Origin: Roseateles_B sp041912595
GTDB lineage: Bacteria; Pseudomonadota; Gammaproteobacteria; Burkholderiales; Burkholderiaceae_C
Direction: 5' to 3'
Assembly: GCA_041912595.1 (NCBI GenBank)
Contig: JAYRMR010000020.1
Span: 23,418 to 87,417, forward strand
Length of the DNA: 64,000 nucleotides
Shown here: positions 55,028-63,898 of the stretch, in pieces
How the letters are laid out: each line of letters starts with the position of its first letter
How positions within the stretch are numbered: position 1 is the stretch's first letter
Program-made: the position numbers and the translations under genes
Notes under the pieces: model-generated
What the model was told of the DNA's origin: nothing
What the model saw: only the letters and a program-made list of their open reading frames with translations
The model's database searches: none

Positions 55028-58000
55028 TCAGGGCTGCTCGAAGGCCCAGGTGTCCGCGAGCAGTTCAGCCTGCGCGATGACCTTCTCGGTTGCCTCTGCG
55101 GCCTTGTCAGGCGGGTACTTGTGCTTGGCCAGCAGCACCTTGACCATTGCGATCATCTTGGCGCGAGCCGACTTGCGGTTCTGCCAGTTGATCGTCGCCG
55201 ACTTCCGAAGCTTGTCCGTCAGCTCGTGCGCCAGTGCCCGCAGAACCGGGTGTCCGAGTTCCCGAACGGCAGACTCGTTCTCGATGAGCGCCTGGTAGAA
55301 GGCGAACTCCTCCTCGGACATCTCCTCCGGTGGCTTGGAGCCGTTGATCTCCTTGGCGAGCTTGATCAGTTCCTCGATGACCTCGACTGTCGTCAGCGCC
55401 CGGTTCTGGTACTTGGTGATGGCCTCTTCGAGCTTGGCGGTGAACTCCTTGCCCTGGATCGCGTTCTTGCGCCCCCGTGCCTTCACCTGATCGGCGATCA
55501 GACGTTCCAGGAGTTCGGCCGCCAGGTTCTTGGTCGGCATCGCCTGGATCTGGGCCAGAAACGCCTCATCGAGTACCGAGATATCGGGCTTGCCCAGGCC
55601 AAGGGTCGCGAAGATGTCGTTGACCCCCTCGACCAGCACGCCCTTGGCGACGAGTTGCCGCAGGGCAGCCTCCTTCTCGACCTTCGACCGCCACTCGCCG
55701 GCGCGAGTCAGCTTGATCAGAGACACCCGCAGTGCCTGGAAGAACGCGATTTCCTCCCGTAGCGCCATGGCCGCGTCCAGCGTACCTGCCAGCGCCTGAG
55801 CCTTCGTCAGCTTGGCCACCTGGTCCAGGAACGAGCGCACGCCGCGGTTGCGTCCCTTCTCGTCGGTCTCCGGATCGACCAGCAGCAGGTGCTCCATGGC
55901 AGGACCGAGCAGGCTGAGCGCAACCTTCGGGTTCTGGAACCCGGTGTAGTCGAAGCCGTGGAAGAACTCCTTGCGGATCACATCGACGGTGTCCAGCAGG
56001 ATCTTCAGCGCCTGGCCCGACGTATCGACCGGTTCCTTGTCGTTGTTGGCGTCGCGGGTGTACTGCTTGATCGCCTTCTTCAGTTCCTCGCCGATGCCGA
56101 TGTAGTCGACGATCAAGCCTCCCGGCTTGTCGCGCCAGACCCGGTTGGTGCGTGCGATGGCCTGCATGAGACCGTGGCCCTGCATAGGCTTGTCCACGTA
56201 CAGCGTGTTCACCGGCGGCGCATCGAAGCCTGTGAGCCACATGTCGCGGACGATGACGATCTCCAGGGGATCGTCGGCGTCTTTGAAGCGCTTCTCGATC
56301 TGCTTGAACTGCTTGGAGTCCAAGCGGTGGGGCTGGTAGTGCGGCGGGTCGGCGGAGTTCGCCGTCATGACGATCTTGATGCGGCCAGCCAGCACGTCGG
56401 TGCTGTGCCACTCTGGGCGCAACTTCACGATCTCGTCGTACAGGCGGACGCAGGCCTCGCGCGAGATGGCCACGATCATGGCCTTGCCAGCGATGGACTC
56501 CTTGCGCGTCTCCCAGTGCGCCACGAAGTCCTTGGCCAGCGTTTCCAGGCGGCCTTCAGCCATGGCGATCGCTTCAAGGCGGGTGAGCCGTGAAGCCGTC
56601 TTCGACTGCGCCGACTCATCCTCGTCGTCGGTTGCGTCGAGGAACTCCTCCATCAGGGCCTGCTTCTCGGCCTCGTTGAAGCGCAGCTCGATGATCCTCG
56701 ACTCGTAGCTGACCGGGACGACCGCCTCGTCTTCCTGCGCGGCGATCATGTCGTACACGTCGACGTAGGTGCCGAACACGCCCTCGGTGTCACGGTCATC
56801 GAGACTGATCGGCGTGCCGGTCATGCCCAGGTAGATGGCGTTCGGCAGTGCCTGGTGCATGTACTTGGCCAGGCCGTACTTGGTCTTCCCGGTCTTGGTG
56901 TCGAGCGTCGCCTTGAAGCCGTACTGGGTCCGGTGTGCTTCGTCCGCGATCACGATGACGTTCGACCTCGGGCACAGCTCAGGGACGTTGTTCTGCCCCG
57001 GGTCGGGCGCGAACTTGTTGATCGTGGTGAAGAACACCCCACCGGCCTCGATGGACGAGAGCTTATCGCGCAGGTCGTCGCGGTCAGTAGCCTGCTGCGA
57101 TGTCGCCCGCAGAGACACCGCGCAGTCAGCGAAGGTCTCGAACAACTGCCCGTCCAGGTCCTTCCGGTCTGTCACGAGGACGATGGTCGGGTTCTCGAAC
57201 TCAGGCCGATCGCGCAGGGCCATGACGTAGAAGAGGGCGAGCAAGGACTTGCCCGAGCCCTGGGTGAACCAGATGACGCCGCCCTTGCCGTCGCGCTTGT
57301 CGAGCGCGGAGAGAGCACGCTCAACGGCACGCAGGACACCGTGGTACTGGTGCCACTGCGCGATGATCTTGTACGTGGCACCCCCGTTGGCACCGCCGAA
57401 GGCCACGAAGCCCCGGAAGAAGCTCAGAAGGGTCGCCTCGTCCATGAGGCCCCGTATCAGCACCTCCAGCTCAAGCTGACCCTTCTCGACCTTCTTTCCG
57501 TCGAGCAGCCGCCAGCGTGAGTGACGGCTCAGGTCGGCAGTCACCGACCCATACCGGGCCACGGTGCCGTCCGAGATGACGTTGAGCAGGTTGAAGAAGA
57601 AGAGCTGCGGGATGTCGACCTTGTAGGTCTGGATCTGGTTGTACGCCGCCTCGATGTCGGCGTTGATGTCGGCCGGGTTCTTCAGCTCGATCACAACCAG
57701 GGGCAGGCCGTTGACGAACAGCACGACATCCGGTCGGCGGATCTTCTGCCCGTGAACGGTGAACTGCTGGACCGCCAGGAGGTCGTTGCCGCCCTCGAAG
57801 TCGATCACGCGGGCGCGGACCACAGTCCTGCGCCCGTCGGTCTCGACGCGGTCGACAGGCACGCCGTTACGCAGCCAGTCGTACACCTCCTTGTTCCCAT
57901 CGACTACCGACTGGGATGCGTAGGTGGAGACTGCGATGGTGGCGGTTTCGACTTCCTTCGGCGTCAGACCGGGGTTGAGCCGTACCACCGCATCGCGAAG

Positions 58001-58153
58001 GCGCGGCTTGAGCACGACGTCCGAGTAGCGGCGTCGGGGCGCATCGTCATCAGCCCCGGGCGATAGGTCGTCACCATGAATCGTCGAGAAGCCCAGTCCG
58101 GCAAGCCATTCGAGCGTGGCCTGCTCGACGATGGATTCGTCGACGGCCTTCAT
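55028..58153 (-). CDS. hsdR: Type I restriction endonuclease subunit R
   Basis: The 1041-residue HsdR translocates and cuts unmodified DNA as part of the R2M2S complex. The N-terminal nuclease domain has PDVVLFVNGLPLVVIELKNP (PD...ExK), and the helicase has WFTQGSGKSLLALFYVMALRD (Walker A), VIVIADEAHRTQYGF (DEAH), YLGMTGTPISLDD and VDKPMQGHGLMQAIARTNRVWRDKPGGLIVDYIGI. The C-terminal helical region is typical. Start ATG 58153 overlaps the stop of the DUF262 gene (ATGA); the frame to 58252 has no family sequence. Confidence 0.95.
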   Translation of the reverse strand: MKAVDESIVEQATLEWLAGLGFSTIHGDDLSPGADDDAPRRRYSDVVLKPRLRDAVVRLNPGLTPKEVETATIAVSTYASQSVVDGNKEVYDWLRNGVPVDRVETDGRRTVVRARVIDFEGGNDLLAVQQFTVHGQKIRRPDVVLFVNGLPLVVIELKNPADINADIEAAYNQIQTYKVDIPQLFFFNLLNVISDGTVARYGSVTADLSRHSRWRLLDGKKVEKGQLELEVLIRGLMDEATLLSFFRGFVAFGGANGGATYKIIAQWHQYHGVLRAVERALSALDKRDGKGGVIWFTQGSGKSLLALFYVMALRDRPEFENPTIVLVTDRKDLDGQLFETFADCAVSLRATSQQATDRDDLRDKLSSIEAGGVFFTTINKFAPDPGQNNVPELCPRSNVIVIADEAHRTQYGFKATLDTKTGKTKYGLAKYMHQALPNAIYLGMTGTPISLDDRDTEGVFGTYVDVYDMIAAQEDEAVVPVSYESRIIELRFNEAEKQALMEEFLDATDDEDESAQSKTASRLTRLEAIAMAEGRLETLAKDFVAHWETRKESIAGKAMIVAISREACVRLYDEIVKLRPEWHSTDVLAGRIKIVMTANSADPPHYQPHRLDSKQFKQIEKRFKDADDPLEIVIVRDMWLTGFDAPPVNTLYVDKPMQGHGLMQAIARTNRVWRDKPGGLIVDYIGIGEELKKAIKQYTRDANNDKEPVDTSGQALKILLDTVDVIRKEFFHGFDYTGFQNPKVALSLLGPAMEHLLLVDPETDEKGRNRGVRSFLDQVAKLTKAQALAGTLDAAMALREEIAFFQALRVSLIKLTRAGEWRSKVEKEAALRQLVAKGVLVEGVNDIFATLGLGKPDISVLDEAFLAQIQAMPTKNLAAELLERLIADQVKARGRKNAIQGKEFTAKLEEAITKYQNRALTTVEVIEELIKLAKEINGSKPPEEMSEEEFAFYQALIENESAVRELGHPVLRALAHELTDKLRKSATINWQNRKSARAKMIAMVKVLLAKHKYPPDKAAEATEKVIAQAELLADTWAFEQP

Positions 58154-60291
58154 GCTGGGGTACCTGCTGCCATCTCGTCGCGCAGTTTCGGGGCGACGGA
58201 GTTGTAGAGCAAGGCCAGCTTGTCTCCGAACCATGCGTATGCCGCCGGCCACTCCGACTCGTCGGAGCTGGTCATCGGTAGCTTGATGTTCATCCAGCGC
58301 AGCTTCCCATCATCCGTCTGGCCGAATGCCCACTCGGCGCCGATCAGCTCGTTGGCTTCCGTCGGATCGGCCTTCAGCGTCTCCCACACGGGAAACGACG
58401 CTTCGCGCCAGAAGTACACGTCGAGCGCGACCCCGGCGGGGCGCAAGAGGTGTCGAACCTCGAAGCCGATGTGGCGGACCCCTGACTGCAGGCGGATCGT
58501 CATGGCGGCGCGCGAATCGAACTGCGGAAGGTCCGCGTGCTCCTGTGCGAGGAAGTCGATGAGCCCGTTCCAGAACCTCAGGCGGAAGGCGCTGCCATCC
58601 TCGCCAGCCGCCTCAGGTGCCGCCTTCTCCTTAGGCTGCACGTACGGCACATTCGGACCGGTCCAGATGGCTGCCGCCTCCTTGGCGAGCGCCTGGCCGC
58701 GATCCTTCATCTGCTGCTCGCCCCAGGCCGTTTGATTGGCCAGCTCGCGCGTGATGCCGATGTTGCTATTCAGGTACTCCTGACGCTTGACGCTGAACGG
58801 GTGGTTCCACAGTTCCTGGTTGTAGGCGCTCAACGTGAGGTTGCCCGGCCGATGCAACCACTCGGCGTGAACGCGCTTCGCGTCTTCGCCAAGGTGTGCC
58901 AGCCATCCCTCGTTGAGGGTCTGCGGCATGATGTGCTCGACCTGCGCAGCGGCCAGTGCTGCTTGCTCTTTGTGACCACGCTCGCGCTCGATGGTCTCCA
59001 GCACCGTCTTCGTGTAGCCCCGTTGGTAGAGCGGGAAGCTGGCGAAGGCCGCCTCGAAGCGGGCGTCATCTGGCCAGCCACGTTGGAGCAGGTAGGTTTC
59101 GAGGGCCTGAACAGGGTCCTTGGCTGCAGTATCGATGGCACGGACGAACATCTGGCCGTAGCCGCGTGAACTCTCAGAACAGATGAACCTGCGGATGATG
59201 AAACCCCGCAGCATGGTGATCGCTCTGGCGAGCGCGGTCGAGTCGATCACGCCGTCAGCCCGCTTCTTGAACAGCGAGAGCAGCAGCGGGTACGTCGTGG
59301 AGCTTTCCAGAGCGTTGAGCCCAGCAAGAGCCGACGTGACATCGGAGTTCGTGTCCGCCTGCTTCCCGCCGATGGCAGCGTAGTGCCTGGCGTGAGCCAG
59401 CAGTTCATCGGTCAGCGCCTGCGGCGAGAACCCAGTGGCCTCGTACCTGGCCTCGAAGGTTGTGAAGGTGTCCTTCGGCTGGACGTACTTGCCGTCCATC
59501 ATCAGCACGTCGCGGAAGAACCGTGAAAAGGCCTCCTCATCGAGGCGTCCGTCGTCGGTCGTGAAACGGGCTTCCAGCGGCGCCCACCTGTCGGAGTCGA
59601 ACTCGTCCTGGTCGTCCGGCTTGACGTGCATGAACACGAAGTTGCGGATCAGATCGGAAGGACCGAGCGGGACGCCGGTGGAGTTCAGGCTCTTGAAGAT
59701 GTTGTAGGCGTTCTCGGCCTCCAGCGTCGCGCACATGAACTCCAGGCGCTGGCACACCAGGTCGAAGATCGAGCGCAGGCCGTTGGGGTCGGCGTCCACA
59801 AGCTCCTTGAAGCGCTCCTCGAAGTAGTCGAGGGCATCGGCCATACGCCCAGATGGCTCACCCTTGCCAGTCACGATGGCCACGTAGTTCTTCTGGTCCT
59901 TCGCCTTCGGAAGCAGCCTGAAGTGCTCCTCGCCCTTCTTCCGCCCGTGGACGAGGTAGTCGGCATTGATCTCGTCCGCGAGTTCCGCTTGGCCGACCGA
60001 GCGCGCAGTGTTCCGCAGGGCGATCAACATGATCGAACTTGTGGTTAGCCGCTGCTGCCCGTCGACCATGTGGAAGCGGGTGTGCTGCCCAGGCTGCGCA
60101 AGGCCTGGCACGAACACCAGGAACCCCATGAAGTGGTTGCCGATCTTGGTAGGACCGGTCAGGTCGATGATGCTGCTCCAGAGCTTCTGCCACTGCGCCC
60201 GATCCCAGCGGTAGTTGCGCTGGAAGACTGGGATGACGTACTGACTCGGCGAGTACAGGATCTGGCCGAGTGTCTGGATGGACGGCTTCAC
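58150..60291 (-). CDS. DUF262/DUF1524 (GmrSD-like) protein between hsdS and hsdR
   Basis: The 713-residue protein has an N-terminal DUF262 ParB-like nuclease/NTPase domain (PSQYVIPVFQRNYRWDRAQW; HTRFHMVDGQQRLTTSSIMLIALRN). A DUF1524 HNH-type domain follows (AAQVEHIMPQTLNEGWLAHLGEDAKRVHAEWLHRPGNLTLSAYNQELWNH), then a C-terminal beta-rich region of about 150 residues. GmrSD and BrxU proteins of this architecture restrict modified (glucosylated or hydroxymethylated) phage DNA. GTG 60291 with GAGGGAG eight bases upstream overlaps the hsdS stop (GTGA); ATG 60321 is an alternative. Its stop overlaps the hsdR ATG, so it is embedded in the operon. Confidence 0.9.
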   Translation of the reverse strand: MKPSIQTLGQILYSPSQYVIPVFQRNYRWDRAQWQKLWSSIIDLTGPTKIGNHFMGFLVFVPGLAQPGQHTRFHMVDGQQRLTTSSIMLIALRNTARSVGQAELADEINADYLVHGRKKGEEHFRLLPKAKDQKNYVAIVTGKGEPSGRMADALDYFEERFKELVDADPNGLRSIFDLVCQRLEFMCATLEAENAYNIFKSLNSTGVPLGPSDLIRNFVFMHVKPDDQDEFDSDRWAPLEARFTTDDGRLDEEAFSRFFRDVLMMDGKYVQPKDTFTTFEARYEATGFSPQALTDELLAHARHYAAIGGKQADTNSDVTSALAGLNALESSTTYPLLLSLFKKRADGVIDSTALARAITMLRGFIIRRFICSESSRGYGQMFVRAIDTAAKDPVQALETYLLQRGWPDDARFEAAFASFPLYQRGYTKTVLETIERERGHKEQAALAAAQVEHIMPQTLNEGWLAHLGEDAKRVHAEWLHRPGNLTLSAYNQELWNHPFSVKRQEYLNSNIGITRELANQTAWGEQQMKDRGQALAKEAAAIWTGPNVPYVQPKEKAAPEAAGEDGSAFRLRFWNGLIDFLAQEHADLPQFDSRAAMTIRLQSGVRHIGFEVRHLLRPAGVALDVYFWREASFPVWETLKADPTEANELIGAEWAFGQTDDGKLRWMNIKLPMTSSDESEWPAAYAWFGDKLALLYNSVAPKLRDEMAAGTPA

Positions 60292-61577
60292 GCGATCATC
60301 TCCCTCAATTCTTCTTGGCATTCTGGCAGCCGAAGCTTGCCGCTGAGCAGTCTGGGAAGTAGGGTGTCCCTGAGGCCCGCAAGGAGTCTGGCTCGCTCAA
60401 TGTTCGCGTAGATCCTTCCGAACATCGGCGTTACCAAGTCGTTGAACGCCGCAGCGATCCCATCGATCGGTATCGCCACCTTGAAGCCAGCCACGTCGTG
60501 CCAGCTCGTGCGTGGCATGCGCGCTCCGTTGGATAGTTGCGTTGTGTGGGCGATAAGCTCTTCGCTTGAAGCGTGCATCGCCATGAACCCGAGCCACTTC
60601 GGTGCGATGGGTCGCAGCACGAGGATGTCGGTCGAGCAGACGCCTTGGAACGGCGCCAGTCCGACTTTGTGGAAGTATGGGCGGAGCTTTCCGAACAGTA
60701 CGTCGTTGCGCTCGAACCAGAACTTGCCGCTCTCAAGACCTTCTGCCTTGCCGGCACGTTCAAGTGCAATGCTCTTCTTCGGCATGTGTTCAAGGCCGAT
60801 GTACGGCGTGTCGGGATGCATGTCGCCTGGCCTTGCCTGTTTGCGTGGGTTCGTGCAGATATCGCCAATCGCCCCTATCTGCCAACCCGCCGGAACGCGT
60901 CCGATCGACGACTGTTCAAATGCCGACGGAAACATAGTGGCCACCGCTGGTTCGATACCCAGAGCCTCAAGTCCTTCAACCTTTGCAGCCGATGGTTCGA
61001 AGTCGACGAACCAACTCCTGAAGATGGATCGGGCGATGGCTTCTAGCGTGGCGTTGGTCTCCCGAAGTAGATCGATCTGATCGTCCAGCGCCTTCAGAAC
61101 CGCCGCAATCGCCACCTGTTCTTTGAACTTTGGAAGTTCCAGCTGCACTTTTCTGAGTTCGCTCTGCTTGATGCCAACAACCGTGGTACCGGTGGAGCGG
61201 CTACGGAGCTGCGCCTGAACTGGCTCAGACTGAAGTGCGTACAGCAGATAGTCGTTGTGAAGAACACCAGCTTTGCCACGCAGCGTGACAACGCGCTGAG
61301 CGAGGGCCACCGGCAGCTGACGGATTTGACCGACTTCGCCCAGCGGAGCCTCCGTGGTCATCACGACATCGCCAACAGACGGCAGCCCGCGTGTCATCCA
61401 TGCGTCGAAGTCTCCAGGCGCGATGAACTCATTTGGTTCTTCGATCCGCCCACCTTTGACGACCTTTGCCGTTACTAGCGGGATGCCATCCTCGGTCTTG
61501 CTTGGCGTCTTGCCCCTGTAATCGATCAGTGCTTCGAGGCAATCTTCAAGCTTGTAGAGGGAGATGTCAGATCGCAT
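60288..61577 (-). CDS. hsdS: Type I restriction-modification specificity subunit S
   Basis: The 429-residue HsdS sets target recognition. It has two variable domains separated by conserved coiled-coil segments: first LPKFKEQVAIAAVLKALDDQIDLLRETNATLEAIARSIFRSWFVDFEP (residues about 155-200), then the C-terminal IAAAFNDLVTPMFGRIYANIERARLLAGLRDTLLPRLLSGKLRL. The first target domain includes LEDCLEALIDYRGKTPSKTEDGIPLVTAKVV. GC is lower than in the rest of the window, as common for S subunits exchanged between strains. It overlaps hsdM by 11 bases and shares GTGA with the DUF262 gene. Confidence 0.95.
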   Translation of the reverse strand: MRSDISLYKLEDCLEALIDYRGKTPSKTEDGIPLVTAKVVKGGRIEEPNEFIAPGDFDAWMTRGLPSVGDVVMTTEAPLGEVGQIRQLPVALAQRVVTLRGKAGVLHNDYLLYALQSEPVQAQLRSRSTGTTVVGIKQSELRKVQLELPKFKEQVAIAAVLKALDDQIDLLRETNATLEAIARSIFRSWFVDFEPSAAKVEGLEALGIEPAVATMFPSAFEQSSIGRVPAGWQIGAIGDICTNPRKQARPGDMHPDTPYIGLEHMPKKSIALERAGKAEGLESGKFWFERNDVLFGKLRPYFHKVGLAPFQGVCSTDILVLRPIAPKWLGFMAMHASSEELIAHTTQLSNGARMPRTSWHDVAGFKVAIPIDGIAAAFNDLVTPMFGRIYANIERARLLAGLRDTLLPRLLSGKLRLPECQEELREMIA

Positions 61578-63168
61578 ATCCGATAGCCCCCAGCTTCTCG
61601 CGGATCAGCCGATCAAGCTCTACGCTCTTCGCCAACTGCTCCGACAGGGCTGAGGTCAGCATATCCATCCGCTCACCGAAACCCCCTTCCTCTTCCTGAT
61701 CCGCTTCCGATCCAACGTAGCGGCCAGGGGTTAAGACATGGGCATGCTCGCGAACTCCCTCCAGTGCAACAGATTTGCAGAAGCCGGGCACGTCCTCGTA
61801 GGTGGCGCCGTCAGAGAACTCAGAGTCCCGCCATCGGTGGTATGTCAATGAGATGCGATGAAGGTCGGCTTCAGTGAACTCGACCTGCGTACGGGAGATT
61901 CGGCCAGAAACGGTCTTGCGCGCATCAATGAACAGGAACTGCCTCCTACGATCAATCTTTCCGCCTACACCGGCTCGCTTGGTCGCACACATGAACCACA
62001 GGCAAGCCGGGATCTGTGTGTTGGAGAACAACTGCGGCGGCAGTGCCACCATGCACTCCACCACGTCCGCTTCGACCATCGCCTTGCGAATCTCGCCCTC
62101 GCCGGACTGCTGCGATGACATCGAGCCGTTGGCCAGGACAATGCCAGCTCTACCTCTGCTCGACAGTCTGGCGAGCATGTGCTGCAGCCACGCGAAGTTG
62201 GCGTTGCCCTCCGGAGGAATGCCATAGACCCAGCGTGGGTCCTCCTTCAGCTTGTCGCCGTCCCAGTCCTTGATGTTGAAGGGCGGGTTGGCCAGGATGT
62301 AGTCGGCGCGTAGCGTCTTGTGCTGGTCGTTGGTGAAGGTCGACCCGTAGGTCTGGCCGATGTCGCCGTCCAGGCCGTGCACCGCGAGGTTCATCAGGCA
62401 CAGACGCCGGGTCTGGGCCATCAGCTCTTGGCCGTGGATAGCGAGGTCGCCCTTCTTACCCAGCGTCTTCTGGTGCGCATCTTTGAAGCGCGCCGACTGT
62501 ACGAACATGCCGCCCGAGCCACAGGCCGGGTCGTAGATGGTTCCCTTGAACGGCGCGAGGATCTCGACCAGCAGGTTGACGACGCTCTTGGGGGTGTAGA
62601 ACTCGCCGGCCTTTGCTCCCTCGTTCAAGGCGAACTGACCGAGGAAGTATTCATAGACCTCGCCGAACACGTCACGGCTGCCATGCTGTGCGGGGTCAAA
62701 CTTCAGGCGGGCGACGATGCCCATCAGCTCGCCGAGCTTCCCCTCGGCGAGCGCGAGCCGGGAGAACTCTCTGTACAGTACACCCTTCAGCGACGCGTTC
62801 TCGGCCTCGATCTCGCCCATCGCGGCGTCCAACTTCTGCGGCAGCTCTACATCGGCGGCTTGCTTGAGCAGGCTGGTGAAATGGGCGGTGGGCGGTACCC
62901 AGAACACGTTGTCCTGGTCGTAGAACGTCTTGTCGGCCGTGAACGTGGGCTCGACCTCGGCACGGGTGGCTTCGTCGTCGACGAACAAGTCTGACTTCGG
63001 ATCGGCAAGGCGCCTGCGGATCACCGCCGCCTGCGCGTCGAACATGTCGGACACGTACTTCAGGAAAACGAGGCCGAGCACGGGGTACTTGTACTCGGCA
63101 GCCGACACCGAGCCGCGCAGCTTGTTCGCGGCGTCCCACAGTGTCTTCTTCAGTTCTTCGTTGGTCAT
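61567..63168 (-). CDS. hsdM: Type I restriction-modification methyltransferase subunit M
   Basis: The 533-residue HsdM methylates adenine at N6. Motif I is TIYDPACGSGGMFVQSA and the catalytic motif IV is ADYILANPPFNIKDWDGD; VNLLVEILAPFKG and FGEVYEYFLGQFALNEGAKAGEFYTPKSVVNLL are also conserved. The N-terminus (MTNEELKKTLWDAANKLRGSVSAAEYKYPVLGLVFLKYVSDMF) is the helical HsdM_N domain. It is read leftward, 16 bases after the resolvase stop, and overlaps hsdS by 11 bases. Confidence 0.96.
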   Translation of the reverse strand: MTNEELKKTLWDAANKLRGSVSAAEYKYPVLGLVFLKYVSDMFDAQAAVIRRRLADPKSDLFVDDEATRAEVEPTFTADKTFYDQDNVFWVPPTAHFTSLLKQAADVELPQKLDAAMGEIEAENASLKGVLYREFSRLALAEGKLGELMGIVARLKFDPAQHGSRDVFGEVYEYFLGQFALNEGAKAGEFYTPKSVVNLLVEILAPFKGTIYDPACGSGGMFVQSARFKDAHQKTLGKKGDLAIHGQELMAQTRRLCLMNLAVHGLDGDIGQTYGSTFTNDQHKTLRADYILANPPFNIKDWDGDKLKEDPRWVYGIPPEGNANFAWLQHMLARLSSRGRAGIVLANGSMSSQQSGEGEIRKAMVEADVVECMVALPPQLFSNTQIPACLWFMCATKRAGVGGKIDRRRQFLFIDARKTVSGRISRTQVEFTEADLHRISLTYHRWRDSEFSDGATYEDVPGFCKSVALEGVREHAHVLTPGRYVGSEADQEEEGGFGERMDMLTSALSEQLAKSVELDRLIREKLGAIGYAI

Positions 63169-63184
63169 GTGCTCCCTCTTGTCC

Positions 63185-63781
63185 TTAGGTCTGCTCGGGC
63201 TTGGCGCCAGCGAGCAGTGGGTCTTGGATGCCGGCGCGCTCGAACGCGGCGTTCAGCGTTGCGCGGGTGACGCCGAAGTGGCGTGCGACCTCTGTCTTGG
63301 TGATGTTCGGGTCCGACAGCATCGCCGCGGCCTTCCGTACGTCGGCCGTGGTGAGCTGAGGCTTGCGGCCACCCTTGCGTCCACGGGCGCGGGCGGCGGC
63401 CAGGCCGGCGACGGTGCGCTCGCGGATGAGGCTGTGCTCGAACTCCGCGAGGGCGCCAAAGATGTGGAAGACGAGCCTACCGCCGGAACTGGTGGTGTCG
63501 ATCGACTCGGTGACCGACTTGAAGCCCACGTGCCGGCTGTCAAGGTCGTGCACGATCTCGACCAGGTCCTTCAGTGACCTGGCCAGCCGATCGAGTTTCC
63601 ACACAACCAGGGTGTCGCCCTTGCGCAGCGTGCGCAGGCACGCGATCAACTCGGGCCGCTCACGCACCACGCCTGTCGCCTTCTCATGGAACACCTCCTC
63701 GCAGCCGGCGGTGGTGAGCGCATCGAGCTGGAGTTGCGGGTTCTGGTCTTGGGTGCTGACTCGGGCGTATCCGATGATCAT
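63185..63781 (-). CDS. Serine recombinase (Tn3-family resolvase/invertase)
   Basis: The 198-residue recombinase has the catalytic serine in MIIGYARVSTQDQN (Ser9), the domain GDTLVVWKLDRLARSLKDLVEIVHDL with the conserved Arg residues, and an E-helix GGRLVFHIFGALAEFEHSLIRERTVAGLAAARARGRKGGRKP. It ends with an HTH (ITKTEVARHFGVTRATLNAAF). Length and order match TnpR-type resolvases. ATG 63781 is chosen; the frame to 63898 runs through the integron end. It lies 16 bases upstream of hsdM, so the two are probably co-transcribed. Confidence 0.93.
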   Translation of the reverse strand: MIIGYARVSTQDQNPQLQLDALTTAGCEEVFHEKATGVVRERPELIACLRTLRKGDTLVVWKLDRLARSLKDLVEIVHDLDSRHVGFKSVTESIDTTSSGGRLVFHIFGALAEFEHSLIRERTVAGLAAARARGRKGGRKPQLTTADVRKAAAMLSDPNITKTEVARHFGVTRATLNAAFERAGIQDPLLAGAKPEQT

Positions 63782-63783
63782 CA

Positions 63784-63804
63784 AACGTACCTTTGAAGTA
63801 CGTT
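63784..63804. promoter_or_regulatory. Inverted repeat upstream of resolvase (operator or res subsite)
   Basis: AACGTAC and GTACGTT flank a seven-base spacer, three to 23 bases before the resolvase ATG. It is a likely binding site for the resolvase, as res subsites overlap the tnpR promoter in Tn3-type elements. Confidence 0.55.
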
Positions 63805-63808
63805 GATT

Positions 63809-63837
63809 ACTGTACGGGTTCTTCGCCGTTGAAACAA
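63809..63837 (-). promoter_or_regulatory. Weak candidate promoter of resolvase-hsd operon
   Basis: On the reverse strand TTGTTT and TACAGT are 17 bases apart, with the inverted repeat just downstream. Matches to consensus are three and four of six. It is the only pair found between the resolvase and the integron end. Confidence 0.35.
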
Positions 63838-63873
63838 GGCTCCGGCGGCGATTTCGCGGGCACTGGCCGGACG

Positions 63874-63898
63874 TGTCGTTTTCAGAAGACGGCTGCAC
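63874..63898 (+). repeat. IRi, 25-bp terminal inverted repeat of Tn402-type class 1 integron
   Basis: The site starts TGTCGTTTTCAGAAGACGGC and continues TGCAC. It matches, as I remember it, the outer repeat at the intI1 end of class 1 integrons. A second transposase-binding repeat (TCAGAAGCCGACTGCAC) lies 23 bases further in, at 63905-63921. The five bases before it are GGACG; the matching target duplication at the other end is outside the window. Confidence 0.9.
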
